Positions 52,151 to 61,413 of a DNA stretch of 64,000 nucleotides are shown one piece after another (within the stretch, counting starts at the first letter, position 1; the number at the start of each line of letters is the position of its first letter). The position numbers were made by a program, and so were the translations under genes. This DNA comes from JAYRGC01 sp041908065. Its GTDB lineage: Bacteria > Pseudomonadota > Alphaproteobacteria > UBA9219. The notes beneath the pieces are model-generated. The model was not told the origin of the DNA. It was given only the letters and a program-made list of their open reading frames with translations, and made no database searches. The DNA lies in assembly GCA_041908065.1 (NCBI GenBank), contig JAYRGC010000050.1:1-64000 (forward strand), in the 5' to 3' direction.

Positions 52151-53089
52151 ATGTCTCGTGCATACGGAGCTAACGCGCAGCTATTGGGTAAATTTGAAAC
52201 CATCTACGGGTCTTCGCCCATCGGAAACTATATGAAGTTCCCGTTCGTGTCCTCGAACCTCGGCTCGGAGCAAGGTCTGATCGCCTCCGATCTTTTGGGG
52301 CAAGGCCGCGATCCGGCTCAGCCTATCCGCGATGTGATCAAGGTCGAGGGCGATATCGTCGTTCCGGTTGACGTTCGCAACTTCGGTTATTGGCTGAAAG
52401 CGCTGCTCGGCGCACCGGATACCACCGGCACGGGGCCGTATGTCCATACGTTCGACTCCGGTCTTTCGTCATTGCCCAGCCTGTCGCTCGAAGTCGGCAT
52501 GCCGGAAGCGTCGGCGTTTTTCATGAACATGGGTGTGCGTATCGACTCTATGCAGCTGTCGTTTGCGCGCTCCGGCGCGGCCAACGCCACGTTGAACTGC
52601 GTCGCGCAGGGTGAAAGCCGTGCGGCTGCCAGCTCGGGAGGCACGCCGACAACGTCTTTGCTGACTCGCTTTAACCAGTTCCAAGGCTCAATCAAACGGA
52701 ACGGAACAGCGCTCGGCAACGTCACGGGAGCGCAGCTGACCTATAGCAACAATCTTGAACGCATTGAGACGATCCGTTCGGACGGCAAAATCGACGGGGC
52801 CGACCCGACGATTGCCGCTCTGACGGGAACCATCGAGGTGCGTTTCGCGGACACGACGCTGATCGACACGGCGACCAACAACACGCCCATCGAGTTGGAG
52901 TTCGGTTACGTTATCGACGCCGACCATTCGCTTATCTTCACGGCGCATGAAGTCTATCTGCCCAAGCCCAAACTGGCCGTCACAGGCCCTGGCGGCGTTC
53001 AGGCCAGCTTCAACTGGCAGGCCGCGAAGCCGAGCGTCGGCCAGATGCTGACGGTCGCGCTCACCAACGATGTCGAGGACTACGCATGA
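52151..53089 (+). CDS. Major tail tube protein
   Basis: A 312-residue protein with the start SRAYGANAQLLGKFETIYGS, the PVDVRNFGYWLKALLGAPDT region, VRIDSMQLSFARSGAANATL and SNNLERIETIRSDGKIDGAD. This pattern is that of phage tail tube proteins with an Ig-like beta-sandwich. GGAGG lies 5 nt before the ATG. It sits directly before the tail chaperone frames, as in siphoviruses. Confidence 0.82.
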   Translation: MSRAYGANAQLLGKFETIYGSSPIGNYMKFPFVSSNLGSEQGLIASDLLGQGRDPAQPIRDVIKVEGDIVVPVDVRNFGYWLKALLGAPDTTGTGPYVHTFDSGLSSLPSLSLEVGMPEASAFFMNMGVRIDSMQLSFARSGAANATLNCVAQGESRAAASSGGTPTTSLLTRFNQFQGSIKRNGTALGNVTGAQLTYSNNLERIETIRSDGKIDGADPTIAALTGTIEVRFADTTLIDTATNNTPIELEFGYVIDADHSLIFTAHEVYLPKPKLAVTGPGGVQASFNWQAAKPSVGQMLTVALTNDVEDYA

Positions 53090-53433
53090 TCCGGCTTGAT
53101 CTTAAGCGCGAGCCTTTTTGGCTCGATCTCGGTTATGGCGTGCGCCTGCATGTTCGCCCTGCGACATCGGCGCTTGTTATGGCCGCGCGGGTCTCGGCTC
53201 TGAAAGAAACGCAAGGGGACGCCGACGCCGGAACGCGTAGCGCGGCGCTCCTCAAGCGTCTTGCGGAGCTGGCCGTGGTCGCATGGGAAGGCGTGGGCGA
53301 CAGCGAGGACAACCTCGCCGAAGTCACGCCGGAAGCCGTTTCGGCGTTGATGGACTTGTGGCCCATTGCAGACGCGTTCGAGCGTCTCTATCTCGGCCCC
53401 TCGCTCCTGTTGGAGCAGGAAAAAAACGCCTAG
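53086..53433 (+). CDS. Tail assembly chaperone (short form, gpG-like)
   Basis: A 115-residue chaperone for tape-measure folding, starting MIRLDLKREPFWLDLGYGVR and ending SLLLEQEKNA. The ATG overlaps the tail tube stop by 4 nt. The last codons contain A AAA AAC, where ribosomes can slip to the -1 frame and continue to 53783. The short product and the extended form correspond to lambda gpG and gpG-T. Confidence 0.8.
   Translation: MIRLDLKREPFWLDLGYGVRLHVRPATSALVMAARVSALKETQGDADAGTRSAALLKRLAELAVVAWEGVGDSEDNLAEVTPEAVSALMDLWPIADAFERLYLGPSLLLEQEKNA
53421..53427 (+). promoter_or_regulatory. -1 ribosomal frameshift slippery site A AAA AAC
   Basis: Canonical X XXY YYZ heptamer in the right phase (zero-frame codons AAA 53422-53424 and AAC 53425-53427), two codons before the TAG at 53431. 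After slippage the next codon is CGC at 53427-53429. Confidence 0.8.
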
Positions 53434-53783
53434 AGGCTCGCTGCAAATGGCACTTCGGCGGCGGGCCGGATTATTGCTGCTCGTGCGCCGAAAACGGTTT
53501 GCCGTGCTCGAAAGGAGAAACCAACGAGCACGGCAACCGCTGCCCCTACGCCGAGACCGAGCCGCAAACGATGGAAGGCTGGCAAGCGTGGGACGTTGCC
53601 CTGCGCTGTGCGGGTCAGCTTCGCACGGCGCAGCTTGCCGTCATCGGCATCGACATGAACGCCGCCATCCGTATCGGAGAATCCCTCGGCTACGACCCGA
53701 CCGGACTGGTCGAACTTCTCCCCGCCTGCGAGTCAGGGATGGTTTCCGCAATCAACGCAAAAGTTAATGAGGGCTTAAAGTAA
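53427..53783 (+). CDS. Tail assembly chaperone, -1 frame extension (gpT-like)
   Basis: The -1 frame continues RLEARCKWHFGGGPDYCCSC, then PCSKGETNEHGNRCPYAE and a helical end AAIRIGESLGYDPTGLVELL, about 118 residues. It has no start codon or ribosome site of its own in the right place, so it is read only by the frameshift. Six cysteines close together suggest metal binding. The fused product is about 232 aa and directly precedes the tape measure gene. Confidence 0.75.
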   Translation, partial: RLEARCKWHFGGGPDYCCSCAENGLPCSKGETNEHGNRCPYAETEPQTMEGWQAWDVALRCAGQLRTAQLAVIGIDMNAAIRIGESLGYDPTGLVELLPACESGMVSAINAKVNEGLK

Positions 53784-56323
53784 TGCCCGAACGCAATCTT
53801 GCAATCCGGCTGTCCGTCATGGACGGTGGCAAGGTCAAGGCCGAGTTGAAAGAGATCGGGGAGTCCGGCGAGAAGTCGCTCAAGAAGATTGAGCTTGCCG
53901 GACAACCCGCCTCCAAAAGCCTGATCGCCCTGAACGCCGCCGCGAACGATATGAAAGGCGCGGCGATTGGTCTGTCCAGCCAGATGGGGCCGGTCGGCGC
54001 GGGGCTGGCCGCGCTGGGGCCTGCGGGACTTGCGGCTGGGGCAGCCCTTGGCGCTTTGGCTCTGATCTTCAAGCAGAGCTACGAAGAAGCGGCGCTCGCC
54101 GAGCAGACCTTCAACCGTTTGCAAGGCGTGCTCAAAGCCACGGGTTATGCCTCCGGCCTGACGGGCAAAGAAATCGCCGACATGGCCGAGCAGATGGAGC
54201 ATTCGACGCTGACCAGCGCCGAAGACGTCAAAAGCGCCGCCGCGATCATGGCGACGTTCCGTTCCGTCTCCGGCGACACGTTCAAACAGACGATCCATTT
54301 GGCGCAGGACATGTCGTCCGTGTTCGGGCAGGATCTGCGCTCGTCCGCCACGCAGCTTGGCAAGGCTCTGGAAGACCCCGTGGAAGGCCTGACGGCCCTA
54401 AAGCGCGTGGGCGTATCGTTTTCGGATTCTCAAAAAGACGTTATCAAGACGCTTGTCGAGACGGGACAAAAGGCCGAAGCGCAAAAGATGATCCTCGCCG
54501 CCCTGCAAGAACAGGTCGGCGGCGCGGGACAAGCGGAAACGCAAGGGCTGACTGGCGCGACGCATCGCCTGTCGGTCGCTTGGGGCGATATGCTCAAGGC
54601 CATCGGCCAGACCGAAACCGTGGGCGGCACGGCGATGGGCGTGCTGGCCAAGCTGGCCTCTACTTTCGAAGTGACGACCGAGTGGTTCAGCAAGGCCCCG
54701 CTTGATGTCCAGTTGCGAAAGGCTAAAAACGAACTGGCCGAAGTGCAAAAGCAGCTCGAATGGCTTCAAAACCTGCCGCCGATTGTCCAGCCGCTTTATA
54801 AAGACAACACAGCGTTCCGGCAAAAGAAAGCCGCCGAGCTGACGGCGGAAATCGAACGCCTGACCAAGGCCGAACAAGCCGAAGCCGACGAACGCGCCAA
54901 AGCTGATGCCGGTCGCGCCGCCGCCGAAAAGGAAGGCCGCGCCGATCTTTTGCTCACGACGCGCAAGGGCATCGACGAGGCTTTGGCTAAACTCGTGGAC
55001 AATCCTGTCGAGAAAATCGCCAAAATCAACGAGGAACTGGCCAAGACCAAACAGCGCATCGAAACTCTTCGGGAAAAGGACAACAGCAACGGCGGCGATA
55101 TCGATGTCGCCGTCAAGCAAGCCGAGGAACTTGCCCGTCGCCAGATCGCAGCCGTGCAAAAGCCTCTCGACGAGGCGGCAAAGAAAGAGGCCGAGACAAA
55201 CCAGAAGGTCATCGACGACCTGAAACGGCAACTTCTCGGAATGGTCAATGAACGGCAGGCCTTTATCGATCAGGCCGTCAGCCGCCTGTCGGAAAAAGCC
55301 GGAGACGCCGATAAAGCCAAGACGCGCGCGCTGGCGGGCGATTTGTTCGATCAGAAAACTTTTGCCGATACGAAAAAGGTTCTCGACGACCTCACGCGCC
55401 AGATCGAAAAGACGACCGATAAGAAGCAATCTTTTGTTGATGAATATCTTTCGCGGCTTCCTAAGGGCGCGACGCAGGCCGAGATCGACCAGACCAAAAA
55501 GCTTGCCGCCGTCACCTATGACCAAATCCAAGCGCGCGAGAAGCTCGACAAACTAAAGGAAGAAGGCAAGCAGCTTACCGACAGCGACAAAAGCTCAACA
55601 GAGGCCTACGCCAACCAGATCGCGCATCTGACTGAAATGCTGAATGCGGGCGCAATCAGTCAGGAAGTCTTCAACAAGGCAAAAGACAAAGCCTATGATG
55701 AGCAACTGGGCGGGCGCACGGATGCGCAGGCCGGAGCAATCCGCGCCTTCCGCGCCTATCAGAAAGAAGGCGAAAATGCGGCTGGCGCGGTCGAGAAAGC
55801 GTTCACGAGCGCCTTGAAAGCAACCGAGGACGCCATTGTGGACATGGTCACGAAGGGCGAGATCAGCCTGAACAGCCTCAACGATCTGGCCAACAGCATC
55901 GTCGCCGACATCACGCGCATGGTCGTGCAGCAATCCATCACGGGGCCAATTGCCAAATGGTTAAGCGGCGCGATGGAGTCGGGCGGCAATGGCGGGAGCA
56001 TCCTCGACGATATCTTCGGCGCGATCTTCCACGAAGGTGGCGTTGCGGGCGAAACAGCCCCCTCGCGGCAAGTGCCGTCGTTCATCTTCGCTGGTGCGCC
56101 GCGCTATCACAGCGGCGGGATCGCGGGACTTCAGCCCGGCGAAATCCCCGCCATCTTGCAGCGCGGCGAAGTCGTGCTGCCTAAAAACAGCGGTCGGGGA
56201 AGCTCCCCCATAAATGTCGTCATGCACATCTCGACACCCGACGCCAACTCCTTCCGCGCAAGCCAGGCGCAGGTGGCGGCGGAAGCGGCGCGCGGCATCG
56301 GGCGCGCGCGCAGGAATCTTTAA
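53783..56323 (+). CDS. Tape measure protein
   Basis: An 846-residue tail length ruler. The N-terminal part has DGGKVKAELKEIGESGEKS and a hydrophobic stretch (GLAALGPAGLAAGAALGALA). The lambda H-like region holds LAQDMSSVFGQDLRSSATQL and KALEDPVEGLTALKRVGVSF. Long coiled coils follow, and the C terminus has the Gly-rich GAPRYHSGGIAGLQPGEIPA and VVLPKNSGRG. By the common ratio of about 1.5 angstrom per residue the tail would be near 120-130 nm. That is an inference. Confidence 0.9.
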   Translation: MPERNLAIRLSVMDGGKVKAELKEIGESGEKSLKKIELAGQPASKSLIALNAAANDMKGAAIGLSSQMGPVGAGLAALGPAGLAAGAALGALALIFKQSYEEAALAEQTFNRLQGVLKATGYASGLTGKEIADMAEQMEHSTLTSAEDVKSAAAIMATFRSVSGDTFKQTIHLAQDMSSVFGQDLRSSATQLGKALEDPVEGLTALKRVGVSFSDSQKDVIKTLVETGQKAEAQKMILAALQEQVGGAGQAETQGLTGATHRLSVAWGDMLKAIGQTETVGGTAMGVLAKLASTFEVTTEWFSKAPLDVQLRKAKNELAEVQKQLEWLQNLPPIVQPLYKDNTAFRQKKAAELTAEIERLTKAEQAEADERAKADAGRAAAEKEGRADLLLTTRKGIDEALAKLVDNPVEKIAKINEELAKTKQRIETLREKDNSNGGDIDVAVKQAEELARRQIAAVQKPLDEAAKKEAETNQKVIDDLKRQLLGMVNERQAFIDQAVSRLSEKAGDADKAKTRALAGDLFDQKTFADTKKVLDDLTRQIEKTTDKKQSFVDEYLSRLPKGATQAEIDQTKKLAAVTYDQIQAREKLDKLKEEGKQLTDSDKSSTEAYANQIAHLTEMLNAGAISQEVFNKAKDKAYDEQLGGRTDAQAGAIRAFRAYQKEGENAAGAVEKAFTSALKATEDAIVDMVTKGEISLNSLNDLANSIVADITRMVVQQSITGPIAKWLSGAMESGGNGGSILDDIFGAIFHEGGVAGETAPSRQVPSFIFAGAPRYHSGGIAGLQPGEIPAILQRGEVVLPKNSGRGSSPINVVMHISTPDANSFRASQAQVAAEAARGIGRARRNL

Positions 56324-56923
56324 ATGACCTTCCACGAAGTCCAGTTTCCACCCGATATCGCCTATGGGGCGCAAGGCGGGCCGGAGTATCTGACAACCGT
56401 GGTCGCGATGGCATCCGGTTACGAGCAGCGGAACGTGAACTGGGCGGCGGCGCGAGGCAAATGGAACGTCGCCTCAGGACTGAAGCACCAATCGCAACTC
56501 GATACGCTGATCGCGTTCTTCCGTGCGCGCAAGGGCCGTGCCTATGGGTTTCGGTTCAAGGATTGGACGGACTATAAAGCGACAGAACAGGCGCTTGGCG
56601 TTGGCGATGGGACAAACAAGAGTTTTCAACTCGTAAAAGCCTATGTCTCCGGCGCTGGCAACGACACGCGCACGATCAAGAAGCCCGTGCAAGATACCGT
56701 GGTGCCGTATCTGGCAGGCGTCAAGCAAACATCTGGCTGGTCTGTGAGCACGATGACCGGCGTGCTGACGTTCCTTGTCGCGCCAGCCCAAGGCGTGGCC
56801 GTGACAGCCGATTTTGAATTCGACGTTCCCGTTCGCTTCGACACCGACAGTATGGCCGTGACGATTGAGCAAATCGACCTGCATCAATGGTCGGACATTC
56901 CCATCGTAGAAATCCGCGTCTGA
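56324..56923 (+). CDS. DUF2460 protein (GTA gp12-like distal tail)
   Basis: A 199-residue protein with FPPDIAYGAQGGPEYLTTVV, NWAAARGKWNVASGLKHQSQ and GRAYGFRFKDWTDYKATEQ, the DUF2460 core. In gene transfer agents and related phages this is the distal tail hub protein. It starts 1 nt after the tape measure stop, beginning the GTA-like tip cassette. Confidence 0.88.
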   Translation: MTFHEVQFPPDIAYGAQGGPEYLTTVVAMASGYEQRNVNWAAARGKWNVASGLKHQSQLDTLIAFFRARKGRAYGFRFKDWTDYKATEQALGVGDGTNKSFQLVKAYVSGAGNDTRTIKKPVQDTVVPYLAGVKQTSGWSVSTMTGVLTFLVAPAQGVAVTADFEFDVPVRFDTDSMAVTIEQIDLHQWSDIPIVEIRV

Positions 56924-56924
56924 C

Positions 56925-57767
56925 ATGAAATCCGCCACTTCCCAACTTTCCGCGCACCTTGCGGGCGAGACGACCACGCTTGCGACCTGCTGGAAGGTCA
57001 CGCGGCGCGACGGCGAGGTGTTCGGTTTTACGGATCACGATTTCGATCTGACCGTCGAAAGCCAGATTTATGAAGCGCGGACAGGCTATACGCGCTCCGC
57101 CGTGCATGCGATTTCTGACTTGTCGGTCGACAACCTCGATATCGAAAGCGCACTGGACAGCGAGACGCTAAACGCCGCTGACCTGCGCGCGGGCGTATGG
57201 GATGGGGCCGAGGTGGAAATCTTCCTCGTCAACTGGTTGGCTCTATCGCAAGGCAAGATTATTCTGAAGCGTGGAACCATCGGACAAGTCGATCTGAAGG
57301 ACACGGTCTTTAAAGCCGAACTGCGCGGCCTGACGCAGGCCTTGTCGCAGCAGATCGTCGAACTCTACACGCCTGACTGCCGCGCCGATCTGGGCGACAG
57401 CCGATGCAAGGTCGAACTGGCGGCGCTGACTGTCGCGGGTAGCGTTACGGCTTCCGATGACAGATACGGCTTTACGGACACATCCCGCACCGAAGCCGAT
57501 GGATACTGGAACGGCGGGCTTGTGACGTGGACAGGCGGCGCGAATGCCGGACGCAAGATGGAAGTCGGCACGTTTGCCGCTGGCGCGTTCACGTTGTTTC
57601 TGCCCATGCCATCCGAGATCGCCGTGGGCGATACCTATGCGCTTCGCCCCGGATGCGACAAATCGTTTGCAACCTGCAAATCCCGTTTCAACAACGTTTT
57701 GAACTTTCGCGGCGAGCCGCATGTGCCCGGCAGCGACAAGGTTCTGACCTATCCGGATCAAAAATGA
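56925..57767 (+). CDS. DUF2163 protein (GTA gp13-like)
   Basis: A 280-residue baseplate hub protein. Landmarks are TTLATCWKVTRRDGEVFGFT with DHDFDL, SAVHAISDLSVDNLDIESAL, and the Cys-containing LYTPDCRADLGDSRCKV and PGCDKSFATCKSRFNN, which in gene transfer agents bind an iron-sulfur cluster. All these cysteines are present here. Confidence 0.88.
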   Translation: MKSATSQLSAHLAGETTTLATCWKVTRRDGEVFGFTDHDFDLTVESQIYEARTGYTRSAVHAISDLSVDNLDIESALDSETLNAADLRAGVWDGAEVEIFLVNWLALSQGKIILKRGTIGQVDLKDTVFKAELRGLTQALSQQIVELYTPDCRADLGDSRCKVELAALTVAGSVTASDDRYGFTDTSRTEADGYWNGGLVTWTGGANAGRKMEVGTFAAGAFTLFLPMPSEIAVGDTYALRPGCDKSFATCKSRFNNVLNFRGEPHVPGSDKVLTYPDQK

Positions 57768-58210
57768 CGATCACACGCGAAGATGTTGTATCCGAAGCCC
57801 GCACATGGCTCGGCACGCCGTTCAAGCATCAAGGTTGCCTGAAAGGCGTGGCCTGCGATTGCATCGGCCTCGCCAAAGGCGTCGGGCTTGCGCTGGGACT
57901 AATCGATTACGATCCAACCTCGCCGGAGGCTCTGGCCTATGCCAATTACTCTATGCTTCCGGACAGCAAACGCATGCGGGAGGGCCTGGGCAAGTGGCTC
58001 GTTCCGATCCCTGTGCCGGAAGCGACCTTGGCCGACATTCTCTTTATGGCGTGGGGCCGCGAGCCGCAGCATGTGGCGTTGATTACCGATAAAGGCATCA
58101 TTCACAGCTATTCCGGCGTCGGCAAAGTCGTGGAGCACAGCCTTGATGAGCGCTGGCAGCGTCGCGTGACGGCTGCTTATCGTTATCCGTACTTTTCCGA
58201 GAAGTCGTAA
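57764..58210 (+). CDS. NlpC/P60 cell-wall peptidase (GTA gp14-like)
   Basis: A 148-residue peptidase with the catalytic Cys in GVACDCIGLAKGV and His in EPQHVALITD, and the final polar residue expected in GIIHSYSG. It would open peptidoglycan for DNA entry. It overlaps both neighbours (4 nt and 1 nt), keeping the gp12-gp13-gp14-gp15 order of gene transfer agents. Confidence 0.9.
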   Translation: MTITREDVVSEARTWLGTPFKHQGCLKGVACDCIGLAKGVGLALGLIDYDPTSPEALAYANYSMLPDSKRMREGLGKWLVPIPVPEATLADILFMAWGREPQHVALITDKGIIHSYSGVGKVVEHSLDERWQRRVTAAYRYPYFSEKS

Positions 58211-61200
58211 TGGCCATTCTCGCTCTCGGTCTCGCTGGTGCCGGACTGACTTCCGCTATCGGCATCGGCGCGTCCATCGGATGGATGGGCGGCGTGATGC
58301 TCGGCAATCTTCTGTTCGGAAGCGGGAACAAAGGACAGACGGTTGAAGGGCCGAAACTCAATGACCTTTCCGTTCAGACTTCTACCTACGGCTCGCCCAT
58401 ACCGTTGCTGTACGGCACGATGCGAACGGCAGGCAATGTCATCTGGTCGACCGATCTCAAAGAAACGCGTCACGAACAACACCAGCGCGGCGGCAAAGGC
58501 GGCGGTGGTGGAGGCTCGACACAGATCAGCTATACCTATTCGGTGTCGTTCGCGGTGGGGCTGTGCGCGGGGTCTGTCTCCACGGTTCGCCGCATCTGGG
58601 CGGACACGAAGCTCATCTACGATGCCACGGCTTCGAACACGCAAGCGATGGAGAAATATCCGGGCGTCGTGCGCATTCATACGGGCGGCGAGGATCAGCA
58701 GCCGGACAGCACCATCGAGATGCACGAGGGCGTCGGCAACGTGCCCGCCTATCGGGGGCTGTGCTATCTGACCTTTACCGACCTGCAACTGGCCGACTTC
58801 GCCAATCGCATCCCGAACGTCAGCGCCGAAGTCGTCGGCACGGGGGCGATGGACTGCAACGCGGTCATCCTGCCCAAGGTATCGCAGATGTACCGCGACG
58901 GCGGCGTGATCGACGCGGCGCGCGGCACGTTGATCGGCCTCGGGATCAACAAGATTTTCAAATACGACCTCGTTGGCAACCGGCTGTTGCTGCAGGCTCC
59001 GTTGTCCTCGGGCGATATCTACGGCGATCTGGCGGGCATCGACAGCGAGGGTTATTATTACCACGCCACGGATGCCTACGGCGTGGGCATGCATCTGGCT
59101 AAGCGGCATCCGGACTCGCTGGCGATGGTCGCCAAGACGACCAAGCGCGTCGATTTCAGCGTCAGCGGCACGGTCATGGGCGGGCTGATCTTCGTGCATC
59201 GCTCGCGCAAGGTCTACGATCTGGACTTTTCTCTTATCGCCGATCTTTCTGACATCTTTCCGTTTCCGGGAACCTATTACGGCGAAACGCCCATCTGCCG
59301 CGATGGCGGCGGAACCTATTGGCAGGCGTCCTATGGCGTGCTGCGCAATTCTGACGGAGCAACAAGCGATATATCGTCCTTGACCGGCAACGTCGTGCCC
59401 GACGCCATCTTCTGGGACGACTTTACGGGGCACCTGTTTATCCGGCTCGATCTGGCGGGACGGCTGATCAAGTGGGATCCGTCGAGCGGCTATGCCGGTC
59501 ATCTCGACGGCGTGGCGCTGGGCGCGGGCTGGACGCTGCAATCGCATTACAACTTTCCGCTGAACGGCAGACTATGGGCAGCGGCGGGCACAGAAGCCCA
59601 GTTGATCGATCTCGTCAGCATGCGGATCGAGAAGACCATCGACCTGTCGCCCTATCTGCCGAGCACGTCCACGCACTTCAGCGGCTGTTACGAGAAGTTC
59701 ACGCACAGCGTCGTGATTATGACCGACGCGGGCGAGATCAAATATCCGTTGGAGCGGTATGGATCGGATAGCACATCACTGGCCGATACCATCGAGGACA
59801 TTTGTCTTAAAGCGGGTCTGCAAACGACCGACCTTTTGGTCAATGAAGTCAGCCAACCCTTGCGGGGCTACATCGTCAACAACCGCATGGCCGCGCGGGA
59901 CGCGCTGGAGCCGTTGCTCGGCGCTTTCTTCGTGGACGCGGTCGAGACGGACGGCGTTTTGAAGTTCAAGCCGCGCGGTGGAACGTCGGCTGCGTCTGTT
60001 CCTTATAATGATCTCGGCGCGGTGGAAGGATCGAACAACGATGCACCCTTGCGCGTCACCGAAACCCGCAAGCAGGACGTCGAACTTCCCCAGCGCATCG
60101 ACCTGACGCATATCGATCCCGACAGGGACTTTCAGACCAACACCCAGCACGCCGCGCGGATCGCGGGCATCGCGCCGACGTTGAACAAAGAAACGGTTCA
60201 ACTGACCATGAACCTGACGGCAGATGATGCCGCGCAGATCGCGGACATGACGCTGCGCAATGCGTGGATCGAGCGCAACAGCTATACCTTCGACCTGCCG
60301 CCCAAATGGTTGCGGCTTGATCCGGCGGATGTGATCGAAGTCGAGTTGCAGGACGCCGTTTTGACCCTGCGCCTCAACCAGGTGGATTTCGGCGGCAACA
60401 ACATCGTGGCCTGCAAGGCCGTGGCCGAGGACGAGATATCTTATGTCTCGAACGCGAAAGGCGCCAACGTCGCCTTGCCCTCGATCCCCATCGGCATTGC
60501 CGCACCGGTCTCATTGTTCCTTATGGACGCGCCCATGCTGCGGGTCGAGGACGACGGAATCGGACTTTATTATGCTTTCGGCCTACGCAACAGCAGCAGC
60601 GCTTCGCTGTACCGCTCACCGGACGAGCTGGCTTGGAGTATTGTCGGCACAGGCATCAACGCTCCCGCCTTCGGATGGGCGGCGAGCATTCTGGCCGACA
60701 CGCCGCGCCCATGGACGTGGGATGAGGACAACAAGGTTCAGATTGCCCTCGCGCACGGCTCGCTGGACAGCAAGACGGCGCTGGAGGTTTTGAACTGGGG
60801 CAACGCCGCGCTGCTGGGCGGCGAGATCATCCAATGGCGCAATGCGACCTTGCTGTCCGAAGGACTTTACGAGCTATCGGGTCTTTTGCGCGGACGCAGG
60901 GGCACCGAAGAAGCCACCGCCTCGCACAAGGCGGGGGAGAAGTTCGTCGTGCTGGCGAGCGAAGGCCTTTACCGCATACCGTTGCCGTCCACCGAGATCG
61001 GCAAGACTTCCTATTACAAGGCCATGGTGTCGGGTGGGAACTGGGACGACGCGCCGGAGATCAGCCAGACCTTCAACGCCGCCAGCCTACGCTGCTTCTC
61101 GCCAGTGTATATCACAGGGAGCCGCAACGGCGCGGGCGATCTTACGATCACCTGGATGCGCCGGACGCGATGGTATGGCGAGTGGCTGGACAACGTGGAC

Positions 61201-61413
61201 GTTCCGTTGTTTGAGGACGAGGAATTGTATCAGATCGACATCCTCAACGGAGAGAATGTTGTGCGAACGTTATCGGTTGATACCACGACCGCGACTTATA
61301 CCGCCGCCGAGCAGACCGCCGACTTCGGCGCGGCGCAGTCCGTTCTTGCCGTCGCCATTTATCAACTCAACGCCATCATCGGACGCGGCACTGCCGGAAA
61401 GGTAATCGTATGA
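58210..61413 (+). CDS. Tail tip host-specificity protein (gp15/J-like)
   Basis: A 1067-residue baseplate megatron. The N-terminal GLAGAGLTSAIGIGASIGWM is hydrophobic, followed by a YGSPIPLLYGTMRTAGNVIW hub domain and a Gly-rich loop. Residues about 230-500 look like an inserted beta-propeller (repeated strand pairs with aromatic residues and NRLLLQAPL, KVYDLDFSLIADLSD, NGRLWAAAGTEAQLIDLVS). The tail-3 domain resumes near 520 with DICLKAGLQTTDLL and DALEPLLGAFFVDAVE, then fibronectin-like C-terminal domains. Confidence 0.85.
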   Translation: MAILALGLAGAGLTSAIGIGASIGWMGGVMLGNLLFGSGNKGQTVEGPKLNDLSVQTSTYGSPIPLLYGTMRTAGNVIWSTDLKETRHEQHQRGGKGGGGGGSTQISYTYSVSFAVGLCAGSVSTVRRIWADTKLIYDATASNTQAMEKYPGVVRIHTGGEDQQPDSTIEMHEGVGNVPAYRGLCYLTFTDLQLADFANRIPNVSAEVVGTGAMDCNAVILPKVSQMYRDGGVIDAARGTLIGLGINKIFKYDLVGNRLLLQAPLSSGDIYGDLAGIDSEGYYYHATDAYGVGMHLAKRHPDSLAMVAKTTKRVDFSVSGTVMGGLIFVHRSRKVYDLDFSLIADLSDIFPFPGTYYGETPICRDGGGTYWQASYGVLRNSDGATSDISSLTGNVVPDAIFWDDFTGHLFIRLDLAGRLIKWDPSSGYAGHLDGVALGAGWTLQSHYNFPLNGRLWAAAGTEAQLIDLVSMRIEKTIDLSPYLPSTSTHFSGCYEKFTHSVVIMTDAGEIKYPLERYGSDSTSLADTIEDICLKAGLQTTDLLVNEVSQPLRGYIVNNRMAARDALEPLLGAFFVDAVETDGVLKFKPRGGTSAASVPYNDLGAVEGSNNDAPLRVTETRKQDVELPQRIDLTHIDPDRDFQTNTQHAARIAGIAPTLNKETVQLTMNLTADDAAQIADMTLRNAWIERNSYTFDLPPKWLRLDPADVIEVELQDAVLTLRLNQVDFGGNNIVACKAVAEDEISYVSNAKGANVALPSIPIGIAAPVSLFLMDAPMLRVEDDGIGLYYAFGLRNSSSASLYRSPDELAWSIVGTGINAPAFGWAASILADTPRPWTWDEDNKVQIALAHGSLDSKTALEVLNWGNAALLGGEIIQWRNATLLSEGLYELSGLLRGRRGTEEATASHKAGEKFVVLASEGLYRIPLPSTEIGKTSYYKAMVSGGNWDDAPEISQTFNAASLRCFSPVYITGSRNGAGDLTITWMRRTRWYGEWLDNVDVPLFEDEELYQIDILNGENVVRTLSVDTTTATYTAAEQTADFGAAQSVLAVAIYQLNAIIGRGTAGKVIV

